Below, piece by piece: positions 35,848 to 45,445 of a DNA stretch of 47,576 bases. The stretch lies in contig JAHEFX010000006.1 of assembly GCA_024639975.1 (NCBI GenBank), positions 1 through 47,576 of the forward strand, written 5' to 3'. Position 1 is the first letter of the stretch. Each line of letters opens with the position of its first letter. The position numbers and the translations under genes were made by a program. Under the pieces are notes generated by a model, which was not told where the DNA came from, did no database searches, and was given only the letters and a program-made list of their open reading frames with translations. The stretch is from a bacterium (GTDB taxonomy: Bacteria > Actinomycetota > Acidimicrobiia > Spongiisociales > JAENVV01).

Positions 35848-36927
35848 TCAGACGGCCAGCAGGCCCTTCTGTTCTGCCTTGACCCGGAGGTCATGGGGGC
35901 TGGTCGCCGCCGCCAGGGCGGTCTGGAAGCTGATCTGGCCCTCTTCGAACAGGCGAAGGATCGACTGGTCGAAGGTCTGCATGCCGTAGAACTCCGACTC
36001 GGCCATGACCTCGAGAAGGTTCATCGACTGGGCGGGATCGACGATCCGGTCGAAGATGCGACCATTGTTGATGAGGACCTCGGCAGCGACGACGCGACCG
36101 CCGTCCGTTCGCTCGAGCAGACGCTGGGAGATGACGGCCCGCAGCGTGGCAGCCAGCATCATCCGGATCTGGCGCTCTTGGTGGGGCGGGAACATGTCGA
36201 GGATGCGGTTCACGGTCTCGGGTGCGTCGATCGTGTGCATGGTCGAGAGGACCAGGTGGCCCGTCTCGGCCGCCCGCATGGCGGCCCGCATCGTCTCGGG
36301 GTCACGCATCTCACCGATGAGGAGCGCGTCGGGATCCTGACGGAGTGCCCGGCGGATCGCCTCGTTGAAGTCGATCGTGTCCATCCCGATCTCGCGCTGG
36401 GAGATGATCGAGTTCTTGTCACGGTGGAGCACCTCGATCGGGTCCTCGATCGTGATGATGTTGAGACGGCGCTGGGTGTTCATGTAGTCCAGCATCGAGG
36501 CCAGCGTCGTGGTCTTGCCCGAACCGGTGGGACCCGTCACGAGGACGAGGCCACGGGGCTCGTGGCTGAGGCGCTCGAGGATCGGCGGGAGCGCCAACTC
36601 GTCGAACGTGTAGGTGACCGGTAGCACTCGGCGCAGCACCAGGCTCACCGAACCGCGCTGGCGGTACGCATTCACGCGGAAACGACCGAGGGAGGCCTTG
36701 CCGTAGGCGAAGTCGGCCTCACCGGTGTTCCGGAACTCGACAGCAGCACGCTGGGTGAAGATCGCCTGGGCGTAGGCCTCGGTGTCGGCCGGCGTGAGCG
36801 TCGGGAGGGTGGTGTGGTGGAGCTCACCGTCAACCCGCATGACGGGCGGCGATCCCACCTTGAGATGCAGGTCCGATGCTTGGACCTCCATCATCTTCTT
36901 CAGTAGTTCGTCGAGGGGGACGGCCAT
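35848..36927 (-). CDS. pilT: PilT-like type IV pilus retraction ATPase
   Basis: LLKKMMEVQASDLHLKVGSPPVMRVDGEL..., GLVLVTGPTGSGKTTTLASMLDYMN, IITIEDPIEVLHRDKNSIISQREIG, ALLIGEMRDPETMRAAM. Confidence 0.92.
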   Translation of the reverse strand: MAVPLDELLKKMMEVQASDLHLKVGSPPVMRVDGELHHTTLPTLTPADTEAYAQAIFTQRAAVEFRNTGEADFAYGKASLGRFRVNAYRQRGSVSLVLRRVLPVTYTFDELALPPILERLSHEPRGLVLVTGPTGSGKTTTLASMLDYMNTQRRLNIITIEDPIEVLHRDKNSIISQREIGMDTIDFNEAIRRALRQDPDALLIGEMRDPETMRAAMRAAETGHLVLSTMHTIDAPETVNRILDMFPPHQERQIRMMLAATLRAVISQRLLERTDGGRVVAAEVLINNGRIFDRIVDPAQSMNLLEVMAESEFYGMQTFDQSILRLFEEGQISFQTALAAATSPHDLRVKAEQKGLLAV

Positions 36928-37041
36928 GACCGCGAGCCTCCAGGTAGAGCGATGATCCCCACTGGAATCGGCCGACCAGCCGAACCCCTTTAGGGAAAGT
37001 GCGAACCGCTCGAAAAGCCCTGTCGGTCCTACCCTGCCCGG

Positions 37042-38478
37042 ATGCTCCCAGACCGCCTCGGACGCATCATCGGCGCGGGTACCCCGGCCCATCGCCTGGC
37101 GACCCGCTTCCGCGACGCCGGGCACGACCTCTACCTGGTCGGCGGGAGCGTCCGCGATGCCCTGTTGGATCGGGAGTCGGTCGACCTCGACTTCACGACG
37201 GCTGCCAGACCCGACGAGATCAAGGGCATTGTCGAGGGGGTCGGCAAGGTGTTCACGGTGGGGGAAGCCTTCGGCACCATCGGGGTCATCGTCGATGGCG
37301 AGTTGGGCGAGATCACGACCTTCCGCTCGGAGATCTACCGGGACGACTCCCGCAAACCGAACGTGTCCTACTCGGACGACATCTCCGAGGACCTGTCCCG
37401 CCGGGACTTCACCGTCAACGCGATCGCCCTGCGCGTCCTCGACCCCGAGCCGGTCGACCCCTATGGCGGGTTGGCCGATCTCGCCGCCAAGCTGCTGAAG
37501 ACCCCGATCGGCCCCGAGGTCTCCTTCTCGGATGACCCGCTCCGGATGCTGCGCCTATTCCGGTTCGTCTCCCAGCTCGGGTTCCGGCCGACCGATGCCG
37601 CCCTGGCTGCCGTCGAGGAGATGGCTCCCCGCCTCGAGATCATCTCCGCCGAGCGGATCCGGGACGAGTTCAGCAAGCTGGTGATGGGCGAGCACGTGAC
37701 CGATGCCCTGGTGGGACTGGTCGAAACGGGCCTCGCCGCCCACTTCCTCCCCGAGTTGCCGGCGATGGCGATGGAGCAGGATCCCCATCACCACCACAAG
37801 GACGTCCTCGCCCATTCGATAGCGGTCACGGCGAAGACCACCAGCGGCAATCTCAGACTCCGCCTTGCCGCGCTCCTCCACGACGTCGGCAAGCCGGACA
37901 CCCGGGAGTTCCAGTCCGGGGGTGGCGTGACGTTCCACCACCACGAGGTCGTCGGCGCCAGGATGGCTCGGGCAAGGCTCAAGGCCCTTCGGTACCCCCG
38001 CGACGTGATCGGCGACGTCGGCCAGCTCGTGTTCCTGCACATGCGCCCGCACACCTTCAAGCAAGGCTGGACCGACTCGGCCGTCCGTCGGTATGTCCGG
38101 GACGCCGGGCCATTGCTCGACGACCTCAACGAGCTCGTACGCAGCGACGTCACCACTCGGAATCGGCGCCGAGCCGACGCGATCCAACGCCGGATCGACG
38201 AGCTGGAGACCAGGATCGGCAAGCTCTCGAAAGCCGAGGAGCTCGCCTCGCTCCGACCGCCGATCGACGGGACCCAGGTGATGGCCTTTCTGGGGGTCGG
38301 CCCCGGCAAGCAGGTCGGCGAGATCATGAACCTGCTCAACGAGCACCGAATCGAGGTCGGGCCCTACGACGAGGACGAGGCCTATCGGCTGGTTGCCGAG
38401 TGGGCCGCCCGAGCCGGAATCGACGTGCCCGATGTCGATGCGCGTCCCGCGACCACGAAGGCCAAGGACGAGGACTGA
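37042..38478 (+). CDS. pcnA: CCA tRNA nucleotidyltransferase / poly(A) polymerase family with HD domain
   Basis: DLYLVGGSVRDALLDRESVDLDFTT..., DISEDLSRRDFTVNAIAL, HHHHKDVLAHSIAV, ALLHDVGKPDT. Confidence 0.92.
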   Translation: MLPDRLGRIIGAGTPAHRLATRFRDAGHDLYLVGGSVRDALLDRESVDLDFTTAARPDEIKGIVEGVGKVFTVGEAFGTIGVIVDGELGEITTFRSEIYRDDSRKPNVSYSDDISEDLSRRDFTVNAIALRVLDPEPVDPYGGLADLAAKLLKTPIGPEVSFSDDPLRMLRLFRFVSQLGFRPTDAALAAVEEMAPRLEIISAERIRDEFSKLVMGEHVTDALVGLVETGLAAHFLPELPAMAMEQDPHHHHKDVLAHSIAVTAKTTSGNLRLRLAALLHDVGKPDTREFQSGGGVTFHHHEVVGARMARARLKALRYPRDVIGDVGQLVFLHMRPHTFKQGWTDSAVRRYVRDAGPLLDDLNELVRSDVTTRNRRRADAIQRRIDELETRIGKLSKAEELASLRPPIDGTQVMAFLGVGPGKQVGEIMNLLNEHRIEVGPYDEDEAYRLVAEWAARAGIDVPDVDARPATTKAKDED

Positions 38479-39932
38479 TGTCGTCCAGGGCCCCCATTGC
38501 CGTGCTTGCGGCGGCCCTGGCCTTCTCCGGATGTACCGGGTCCGACGCTCCGGGGACGACCGCGCCAGCGGCCACCGCCGGCACGTCGACGACGGTCGGC
38601 ACGACCGAACCTCCCCCGGTCACGTCGACCATCCCGCAAGGGGTCCATGCGGGGGAGGGCCTCGGCGACACCCTGTTCCCGAAGGCTGGGAACGAGGGAT
38701 ACGACGTCCAATCCGTCGACCTGGAGCTCGACTTCACCGAGGTCTTCGAAACGGGTCGGTTCTCTGGCGTCGTGACGCTGCGGATCGACCCGCTGGTCGC
38801 GCTCGACTCGTTCGTGATCGATGCCGGCGACCTGTCGCTGTCCGACGTGTCGGTCGACGATGAGTCGGCCGCCTTCGCCACCGACAGCAGCCAGGTGCGT
38901 ATCGATCCCGTCCCAGTCCTCGTCCCGGGCACCGTCAGCGTCGTGCGGGTCGTGTACTCGGGTTCGGTTCCCACCGATCGGGCCTTCAGGCCCGGAACCG
39001 GAGGAATCGTTCGCGACGAATCGCTGGTCTTCAGCATCGGCGAGCCCGAGGGATCGACGACCTGGATGCCCGGCAACGACCATCCGACGGACAAGGCGCC
39101 CTACGCGATCGCCGTGACCGTCCCCACCGGGATGGAGGCTGCTGCGGGAGGCCTGCTCGTGAGCACACTGACGGAGGGTCCGTCCACGACGTTCTTCTTC
39201 GAGCATCGGTTGCCGGTCGCCACCTATCTCGTCCCCTTCGCCGTTGGTGAACTCACCCGGGTCGACCGCTCCGCCGAGGGGTATGCCTGGCGCGACTACC
39301 TCGGGCCCGGTGTGGCGGAGGCCGCGGTCCTCGGGCGCCAGGACGAGATGATTCGCTACTTCGAGCAGTTCCTGGGCCCATACCCGTTCGAGGCGAACGG
39401 GGCCCTCGTGGTCGATCGGGACTTCTGGGGAGCGCTCGAGACCCAGACCCTTTCGACATACGAGACGAACGCCGTCCGGGGGTTCGTGGTCGCGCACGAG
39501 ATCGCCCACCAGTGGGTGGGGAACTCGGTGTCGGTGGCCGACTGGTCGGACATCTGGCTCAACGAGGGCTTCGCCACCTACCTCCAGTGGATGTGGGTCG
39601 ACCACGACGGGGGGGTGTCGCTGGACGAGGCCGTCGCCGAGGCACACGCCCGGATGCGCTCGACCGGACCGGGATGGGGCCCGGGCGAGCCCCCCGCCGC
39701 TGACATGTTCAACCGGATGGTCTACGACGGAGGAGCACTGACGCTCCATGCGCTGCGGGCCGAGATCGGCGACGAGTCCTTCTTCGAGGTGCTCGAGCGG
39801 TGGGTGACCGACTTCGCGTTCTCCAGCGCCTCGACGGCGGACCTGGTGGCCCTCGCCGAGGAGGTATCCGGTTCTGGGTTGGGCGACCTCTTCGACGATT
39901 GGCTGTTCGGCGACCTGCCCGATCTCCCCTGA
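38478..39932 (+). CDS. M1-family metallopeptidase, lipoprotein
   Basis: Lipobox FSGC; VAHEIAHQWVGNSVSVADWSDIWLNEGFATYLQ (HExxH-x18-E). Confidence 0.9.
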   Translation: MSSRAPIAVLAAALAFSGCTGSDAPGTTAPAATAGTSTTVGTTEPPPVTSTIPQGVHAGEGLGDTLFPKAGNEGYDVQSVDLELDFTEVFETGRFSGVVTLRIDPLVALDSFVIDAGDLSLSDVSVDDESAAFATDSSQVRIDPVPVLVPGTVSVVRVVYSGSVPTDRAFRPGTGGIVRDESLVFSIGEPEGSTTWMPGNDHPTDKAPYAIAVTVPTGMEAAAGGLLVSTLTEGPSTTFFFEHRLPVATYLVPFAVGELTRVDRSAEGYAWRDYLGPGVAEAAVLGRQDEMIRYFEQFLGPYPFEANGALVVDRDFWGALETQTLSTYETNAVRGFVVAHEIAHQWVGNSVSVADWSDIWLNEGFATYLQWMWVDHDGGVSLDEAVAEAHARMRSTGPGWGPGEPPAADMFNRMVYDGGALTLHALRAEIGDESFFEVLERWVTDFAFSSASTADLVALAEEVSGSGLGDLFDDWLFGDLPDLP

Positions 39933-39994
39933 TTGCCGCGTCGATCCGGGGTGCCGCTCCTATCGTCGGAGTCGATCTGAGAGGCGGAGGACCG

Positions 39995-40345
39995 ATGGAC
40001 GTCAGCTGGGGTGAGCTTTGGCTCTTCTACATCATTTCGATGGTGATCGGCTTGCTCGTCATCGCAACGCTGTGGATCATCTTCCAGAAGGCCGACAAGC
40101 CCGGCTGGGCTGCGATCGTCCCGTTCTACAACTCGTGGGTCATGTGCGAGGTGAGCGGCAAGCCGGGTTGGTGGATGTTCCTGCTCTGGATCCCGCTCGT
40201 GAACATCGTCATCGCCTTCGTCCTGCTCGCCGGCCTCGCCGAGAACTTCGGCAGGGGAGCCGGCTTTGCCATCGGCTTGTTCTTCCTGCCCTTCGTCTTC
40301 TTCCCGATCCTCGCCTTCTCCGACGACCAGTACGTCGGTCCCTGA
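39995..40345 (+). CDS. DUF5684-like small membrane protein
   Basis: FQKADKPGWAAIVPFYNSWVMCEVSGKPGWWMFLLWIPLVNIVIAFVLLAGLAENFGRGAGFAIGLFFLPFVFFPILAFSDDQY. Confidence 0.8.
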   Translation: MDVSWGELWLFYIISMVIGLLVIATLWIIFQKADKPGWAAIVPFYNSWVMCEVSGKPGWWMFLLWIPLVNIVIAFVLLAGLAENFGRGAGFAIGLFFLPFVFFPILAFSDDQYVGP

Positions 40346-40364
40346 ACCACCAGGCCACTCAGCA

Positions 40365-40404
40365 CCGTCGAGCCCTCGGGATCCCCCACCCGGGGGCTCG
40401 ACGG
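40365..40404. terminator. Hairpin terminator
   Basis: CCGTCGAGCCC...GGGCTCGACGG, 11-bp arms. Confidence 0.6.
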
Positions 40405-40558
40405 CGTTCGGGGCGGTGAGGGAGCTGGGCCCCGAGCACTGAAGACGGTGCGGCGACGAACCAACGAGAGATCCCGCCGCCAAGGGAGATGCGCCCCGCC
40501 GAGGAGCGGAGCGACGAGTTGGGAGGGGGGTCGACCCCGAGTCCCCGGCGCCTTGGTC

Positions 40559-40587
40559 TTGAATATCTATGCAGAGATGTGCATACT
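40559..40587 (+). promoter_or_regulatory. argC promoter with ARG-box-like operator TATGCA-N6-TGCATA (40568-40585)
   Basis: TTGAAT (40559-40564)-N17-CATACT (40582-40587); inverted repeat spans the spacer. Confidence 0.7.
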
Positions 40588-40595
40588 CCTGCGTC

Positions 40596-41621
40596 ATGCA
40601 GGTAGCCATCTTCGGCGCCTCCGGGTACGCCGGTGGCGAGCTCATTCGACTTCTCGATGCCCATCCGGGCTTCGACCCGACCCATCTCGGTGCCCACACC
40701 CAGGCTGGGAAGGCCTTGGGGGAGGTACACCCGCACCTCGACGGTGGGGACCGCGTCCTCGCCCCCAATGACCCCGAGATGCTCCCCGACGAGACGGACC
40801 TCGTCTTCCTGGCCCTCCCGCACGGGGCGTCGGCCGAGATCGGTGTCGAGTTGGTGGATGCGGGCATCTCCGTCGTCGACCTGGGAAGCGACTTTCGCCT
40901 CGACACCCACGAGCGCTACCTGCTGGCCTATGGATCCGAGCACCCGTACCCGCACAGGCTCGCCGACTGGGTCTATGGACTCCCGGAGCTCTTCGACGTG
41001 TCCGGCGCGACCTCCGTCGCCTCGCCCGGCTGCTACCCGACCTCGGCCATCGTCGGGCTCGCGCCGATCATCGCCGCCCACCTGGTCGACCCGACGTCGA
41101 TCACCGTCAACGCCGTGTCCGGCGTCACCGGGGCAGGGCGGAAGCTTGCCGACCAGTTCCTGTTCGGTTCCGTGGCCGAGGGCGTCGTTGCCTACGGGGT
41201 CGGCACGCACCGGCATCGTCCCGAGATGGAGATGGCGCTGGAGGCCTCGTCGGGCGTGGAGTCCGTCAATGTCACGTTCACCCCGCACCTCGTTCCGATG
41301 CAGCGTGGGATCGTTGCCACGTCCACGGCCCCGCTCGGGCACGCCGTCGAGCGGTCCGAGGTGCTCGACGTCCTCCGGGAGGCCTACGCCGGGAGACCGT
41401 TCGTCGAGGTCGTCGAGGAGCCACCGCAGTCCCGGTGGACAGTTGGCAGCAACAAGGTCCTCGTCACCGCCTACGTCGACCGTCACAGTGACTCACTCGT
41501 GGTGATCTCGGCCTTGGACAACCTCGTGAAGGGAGCGGCCGGTCAGGCGATCCAGGCCGCCAACATCATGACCGGGCAGGCCGAGACCAAGGGCCTGCCC
41601 CTCTCGGGATGGTTGCCGTGA
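40596..41621 (+). CDS. argC: N-acetyl-gamma-glutamyl-phosphate reductase
   Basis: MQVAIFGASGYAGGELIRLLDAHP..., SVASPGCYPTSAIVGLAPII, HRHRPEMEMAL. Confidence 0.97.
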   Translation: MQVAIFGASGYAGGELIRLLDAHPGFDPTHLGAHTQAGKALGEVHPHLDGGDRVLAPNDPEMLPDETDLVFLALPHGASAEIGVELVDAGISVVDLGSDFRLDTHERYLLAYGSEHPYPHRLADWVYGLPELFDVSGATSVASPGCYPTSAIVGLAPIIAAHLVDPTSITVNAVSGVTGAGRKLADQFLFGSVAEGVVAYGVGTHRHRPEMEMALEASSGVESVNVTFTPHLVPMQRGIVATSTAPLGHAVERSEVLDVLREAYAGRPFVEVVEEPPQSRWTVGSNKVLVTAYVDRHSDSLVVISALDNLVKGAAGQAIQAANIMTGQAETKGLPLSGWLP

Positions 41622-41664
41622 GGCACCGCCGAACGGATGCCGTCGGCCACCGAGGGAGGCAGAA

Positions 41665-42822
41665 GTGACCGTCACGAAACCGGCCGGCTTCATGGCAGCC
41701 GGCGGCCATGTCGGGATCAAGGGTGACGGGAGTCCGGACCTGACCCTGCTGGTAGCCGACCGCGCCGTGCCCACCGCAGCCGTCTTCACCACGAACGGTG
41801 CACCCGCAGCACCGGTCACCCTCAGCCGGGACCATGTGGCCAACGGATCGATTCGAGCCGTGGTGGTCAACTCCGGATGCGCGAACGCCGGCACCGGCGC
41901 CCCCGGAGCCGAGGCGGCTTGGAGGATGGCGGCGGTCACGGCGTCCGCGGTGGGTTGTGCCGCCGAAGAGGTCCTTGTGTGCTCCACCGGACCGATCGGC
42001 CCTCGCCTGCCGATGGCCGAGGTCGAAGCCGGGATCGGGCGCGTCGCCGTGGGCCTCACGAGCGGTGCCGCGGCCGACATGGAGGCTGCAGCCGGGATCC
42101 TGACGACCGACACCGCGACCAAGCAATCCGAGCACGGCGGACCGGGCTGGACGATCGGTGCGATCGCCAAGGGCGCCGCCATGTGCCGACCGGACATGGC
42201 GACCATGCTCGCCTTCGTCACCACCGACGCACTGCTCGATGCCCCCGCCGCAGAGGCGGCCCTCCGCGCAGCCGTAGCCACCAGCTTCAACAGTCTCAAC
42301 ATCGACGGCTGCCAGTCGACCAACGACACGGTGGTGCTCATGGCATCCGGGACTTCGGGCATCGAACCGGACCACAACGAGTTCACGGACGCCCTGGCCG
42401 CCGTCTGCGAGGACCTGGCTCGCCAAATGGCTGCCGATGGAGAAGAGACGACGAAGGTCGTCGACGTCGTGGTCGTCGGCGCCGAAGACGATGCGATGGC
42501 CCGGGGGTTCGGGCTGGCCATCACCGATTCGGATCTCGTCCGCTCGTCGTTCTACGGGGCCGACCCCAACTGGGGGAGGCTCCTCGCCGCCCTCGGTTCG
42601 AGCGGCCATCCGCTGGACCAGTCATCGGTCAACGTCGGCTACGAGGGTGTCGTGATCGCCGAAGGCGGTGCCGAGGTGGACTACGACCGCCAGGCCTTGA
42701 TCCCCAGACTACGTGGTGACTTCACGGTCGACGTGAGGGTCGGCCAGGGACCCGGGACCGCTCGGATCATCGCCGCCGACCTCACGCCCGGGTACGTCGA
42801 ATTCAACGGGGAGCCGTCATGA
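41665..42822 (+). CDS. argJ: Bifunctional ornithine acetyltransferase/N-acetylglutamate synthase
   Basis: AAFTTN-like VFTTNGAPAAPV, VVNSGCANAGTG, AKGAAMCRPDMATMLAFVTTDA, DGCQSTNDTVVLMASG. Confidence 0.97.
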   Translation: MTVTKPAGFMAAGGHVGIKGDGSPDLTLLVADRAVPTAAVFTTNGAPAAPVTLSRDHVANGSIRAVVVNSGCANAGTGAPGAEAAWRMAAVTASAVGCAAEEVLVCSTGPIGPRLPMAEVEAGIGRVAVGLTSGAAADMEAAAGILTTDTATKQSEHGGPGWTIGAIAKGAAMCRPDMATMLAFVTTDALLDAPAAEAALRAAVATSFNSLNIDGCQSTNDTVVLMASGTSGIEPDHNEFTDALAAVCEDLARQMAADGEETTKVVDVVVVGAEDDAMARGFGLAITDSDLVRSSFYGADPNWGRLLAALGSSGHPLDQSSVNVGYEGVVIAEGGAEVDYDRQALIPRLRGDFTVDVRVGQGPGTARIIAADLTPGYVEFNGEPS

Positions 42823-43733
42823 CCACCGGCCACACCTCACCCACGGAGCACCGGACGAGAGTGGCTTCGACCATGGGCAAGGCGCGCATCCTCATGGAGG
42901 CCATGCCCTACATCCGCCGGTTCGCCGGGGTGACGATCGTCATCAAGTACGGCGGGTCCGCCATGGTCGACCCGGAGCTCCAGGACTCCTTCGCCGCCGA
43001 TGTGACCCTTCTCTCGCTCGTCGGTCTCCGCCCGGTGATCGTCCACGGGGGCGGTCCGCAGATCTCGAAGGCGATGGCACGCGCCAACGTCGAGCCGAAG
43101 TGGGTCGACGGACTCCGGGTCACGGACGCCGAGACCCTCGGTGTCGTCCAGGAAGTGTTGGCCGGGCAGGTCAACCCGTCGATCGTCCGCAACCTCGTCG
43201 GCCACGGCGCCAAGGCCGTCGGCATGACCGGGATCGACGGTGGCCTTCTCACCGCCGAGCCCCGCGACGAGCGACTGGGCTTCGTCGGGCGGGTCACCGG
43301 GGTGGACACCGAGCTCGTGGGCGGGTTGCTCGACCAGGGGGTCGTGCCGGTCATCGCCCCGATCGCCCGTGGTGAGGACGGTTCGATCTACAACCTCAAC
43401 GCCGACACCGCCGCTGCTGCCATTGCCCGCAACCTCGGTGCCCAGAAGCTGATCTACCTCACCGACGTCGAAGGCTTGTACGAGGACCACGACGATGAAA
43501 CGACACTCCTGTCGCGGCTGGTCGTCGAGGAGGCGCGCGAGCTGCTCGAGGGAATCGACGGCGGTATGCGTCCGAAGGTCGAGTCCAGCGTGGAAGCCCT
43601 CGATGGAGGTGTCCGTCAGGTCCACATCCTCGACGGCCGGATCCAGCACTCGGTGCTCCTCGAGATATTCACCCCCGAAGGCATCGGCACGATGATCGTC
43701 ACGCCCGATTGGACGCCGGTCCATGTCGGTTGA
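42819..43733 (+). CDS. argB: Acetylglutamate kinase
   Basis: VIKYGGSAMVDPELQDSFAADVTLLSLVGLRPVIVHGGGPQIS...IYNLNADTAAAAIARNLGAQKLIYLTDVEGL. Confidence 0.97.
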   Translation: MTTGHTSPTEHRTRVASTMGKARILMEAMPYIRRFAGVTIVIKYGGSAMVDPELQDSFAADVTLLSLVGLRPVIVHGGGPQISKAMARANVEPKWVDGLRVTDAETLGVVQEVLAGQVNPSIVRNLVGHGAKAVGMTGIDGGLLTAEPRDERLGFVGRVTGVDTELVGGLLDQGVVPVIAPIARGEDGSIYNLNADTAAAAIARNLGAQKLIYLTDVEGLYEDHDDETTLLSRLVVEEARELLEGIDGGMRPKVESSVEALDGGVRQVHILDGRIQHSVLLEIFTPEGIGTMIVTPDWTPVHVG

Positions 43734-44178
43734 GCACCGTCTCTTCCGGATCCGGCGGTTGGTCGACTCCCGGGGGGTCGCCAGCCAGGAGGAGCTCGTC
43801 GAGCTGCTTGCCGGGGAAGGGATCGAGGTCACCCAGGCCACGGTCAGCCGGGACCTCCAGCGTCTCGGTGCCGTGAAGATACGGTCCAACGGTGACACCA
43901 GGTACGCGATCCCGGTTGACGCCGCCACCGATCCGGAGGCCGACTTCGCCGCCGTGCTCGCCGCCCGGGGACGCGGCATGGTGCCGTCGGCCAACCTGTT
44001 GGTCGTGAAGACCAGCCCCGGCGCAGCCCAGGTGGTGGCGGCGGCGATCGATGCCCTCGGACACGCTGAGGTCGCGGGCTCGGTGGCGGGGGACGACACG
44101 ATTCTCGTGATCGCGGCCGAGGGGACCACGGGTAGAGAACTGCAGTCCACGCTCGAATCGATAGGAGCAAACGCATGA
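43723..44178 (+). CDS. argR: Arginine repressor
   Basis: [50 protein letters not shown]...GDDTILVIA. Confidence 0.94.
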   Translation: MSVEHRLFRIRRLVDSRGVASQEELVELLAGEGIEVTQATVSRDLQRLGAVKIRSNGDTRYAIPVDAATDPEADFAAVLAARGRGMVPSANLLVVKTSPGAAQVVAAAIDALGHAEVAGSVAGDDTILVIAAEGTTGRELQSTLESIGANA

Positions 44179-45377
44179 AGGTCGTACTCGCCTATTCGGG
44201 TGGCTTGGACACCTCCGTGATCCTGCGATGGATCAAGGAGACCTATGACGCCGAGGTGATCGCCTACACGGCCGACGTCGGACAGGGCGACGAGGTGGCA
44301 GAGGCCAAGGCAAAGGCCATCGCCACCGGTGCCGAAGTCGCCGTCGTCGAGGACCTCACCGAGGAGTTCGTCGCCGACTACGTCTTCCCGATGCTCCGTG
44401 CCAACGCCATCTACGAGGGCACCTACTTGCTCGGGACGTCCATCGCCCGGCCGACGATCGCCAAGGGAATGGTCGAGGTCGCGGAGAAGTACGGGGCGGA
44501 CGCCATCGCCCATGGCGCGACCGGGAAAGGCAATGACCAGGTCCGTTTCGAGCTCGCTGCCTACGCCCTCAAGCCGGACATCCGGGTGATCGCCCCGTGG
44601 CGGGAGTGGGACCTACGAGGTCGGGCCGATTGCATCGCCTACGCCGAGCGGCACGACATCCCGGTGCCCGTGACGCCCGAGAAGCCCTACTCCATGGACG
44701 CGAACATGCTCCACATCTCCTACGAGGGCGGCGTGCTCGAAGACCCGTGGAATGCCCCGCCGAAGGGCATGTTCAAGATGACGGTCGACCCCGAGGACGC
44801 CCCGGACGCCGCCGAGGAGCTGACGATCCACTACGAGAAGGGCGATCCCGTGTCCGTCGACGGCGTGGCCATGTCCCCGGCCGAGCTGCTCGCCCATCTC
44901 AACGAACGGGCCGGACGCCATGGTGTGGGCCGGATCGACATCGTCGAGAACCGCTTCGTCGGTATGAAGTCGCGCGGCGTCTACGAGACGCCCGGGGGCA
45001 CCGTGCTCCACGCCGCCCACCGGGCCGTCGAGAGCCTGACCCTCGACCGAGAGGTCATGCACCTGCGGGACGAGCTCATCCCCCGCTACGCCGAGATGGT
45101 CTACAACGGGTTCTGGTTCGCCCCCGAGCGCGAAGCGCTGCAGGCTTTCATGGACACGACGCAGGCGGACGTCAATGGCGAGGTCCGCCTGAAGCTGTAC
45201 AAGGGCTCGGTCCAAGTGCTCGGCCGCCGCTCGGACCTCCGGCTCTACGACGAGAAGACCGTCACGTTCGAAGATGACGACGAGGTCTATGACCAGGCCG
45301 ACGCCGCCGGATTCATCCGCCTCAACGCCCTGCGCCTCCGCAGGATGGCCGAAGCCCGGATCGGGGAGGGCGAGTAG
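44175..45377 (+). CDS. argG: Argininosuccinate synthase
   Basis: [23 protein letters not shown]..., [15 protein letters not shown]. Confidence 0.98.
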   Translation: MKVVLAYSGGLDTSVILRWIKETYDAEVIAYTADVGQGDEVAEAKAKAIATGAEVAVVEDLTEEFVADYVFPMLRANAIYEGTYLLGTSIARPTIAKGMVEVAEKYGADAIAHGATGKGNDQVRFELAAYALKPDIRVIAPWREWDLRGRADCIAYAERHDIPVPVTPEKPYSMDANMLHISYEGGVLEDPWNAPPKGMFKMTVDPEDAPDAAEELTIHYEKGDPVSVDGVAMSPAELLAHLNERAGRHGVGRIDIVENRFVGMKSRGVYETPGGTVLHAAHRAVESLTLDREVMHLRDELIPRYAEMVYNGFWFAPEREALQAFMDTTQADVNGEVRLKLYKGSVQVLGRRSDLRLYDEKTVTFEDDDEVYDQADAAGFIRLNALRLRRMAEARIGEGE

Positions 45378-45445
45378 ATGCTCGACCGCAGGATCTGGGG
45401 AGAGACGGCTACGCCAGCAGGTCGGTACCTCACCGGAGGACGACC

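Noticed and set aside
42837-44513. 558-aa minus-strand ORF antisense to argB/argR/argG
   Set aside because: Codon-bias artefact opposite conserved arg genes.
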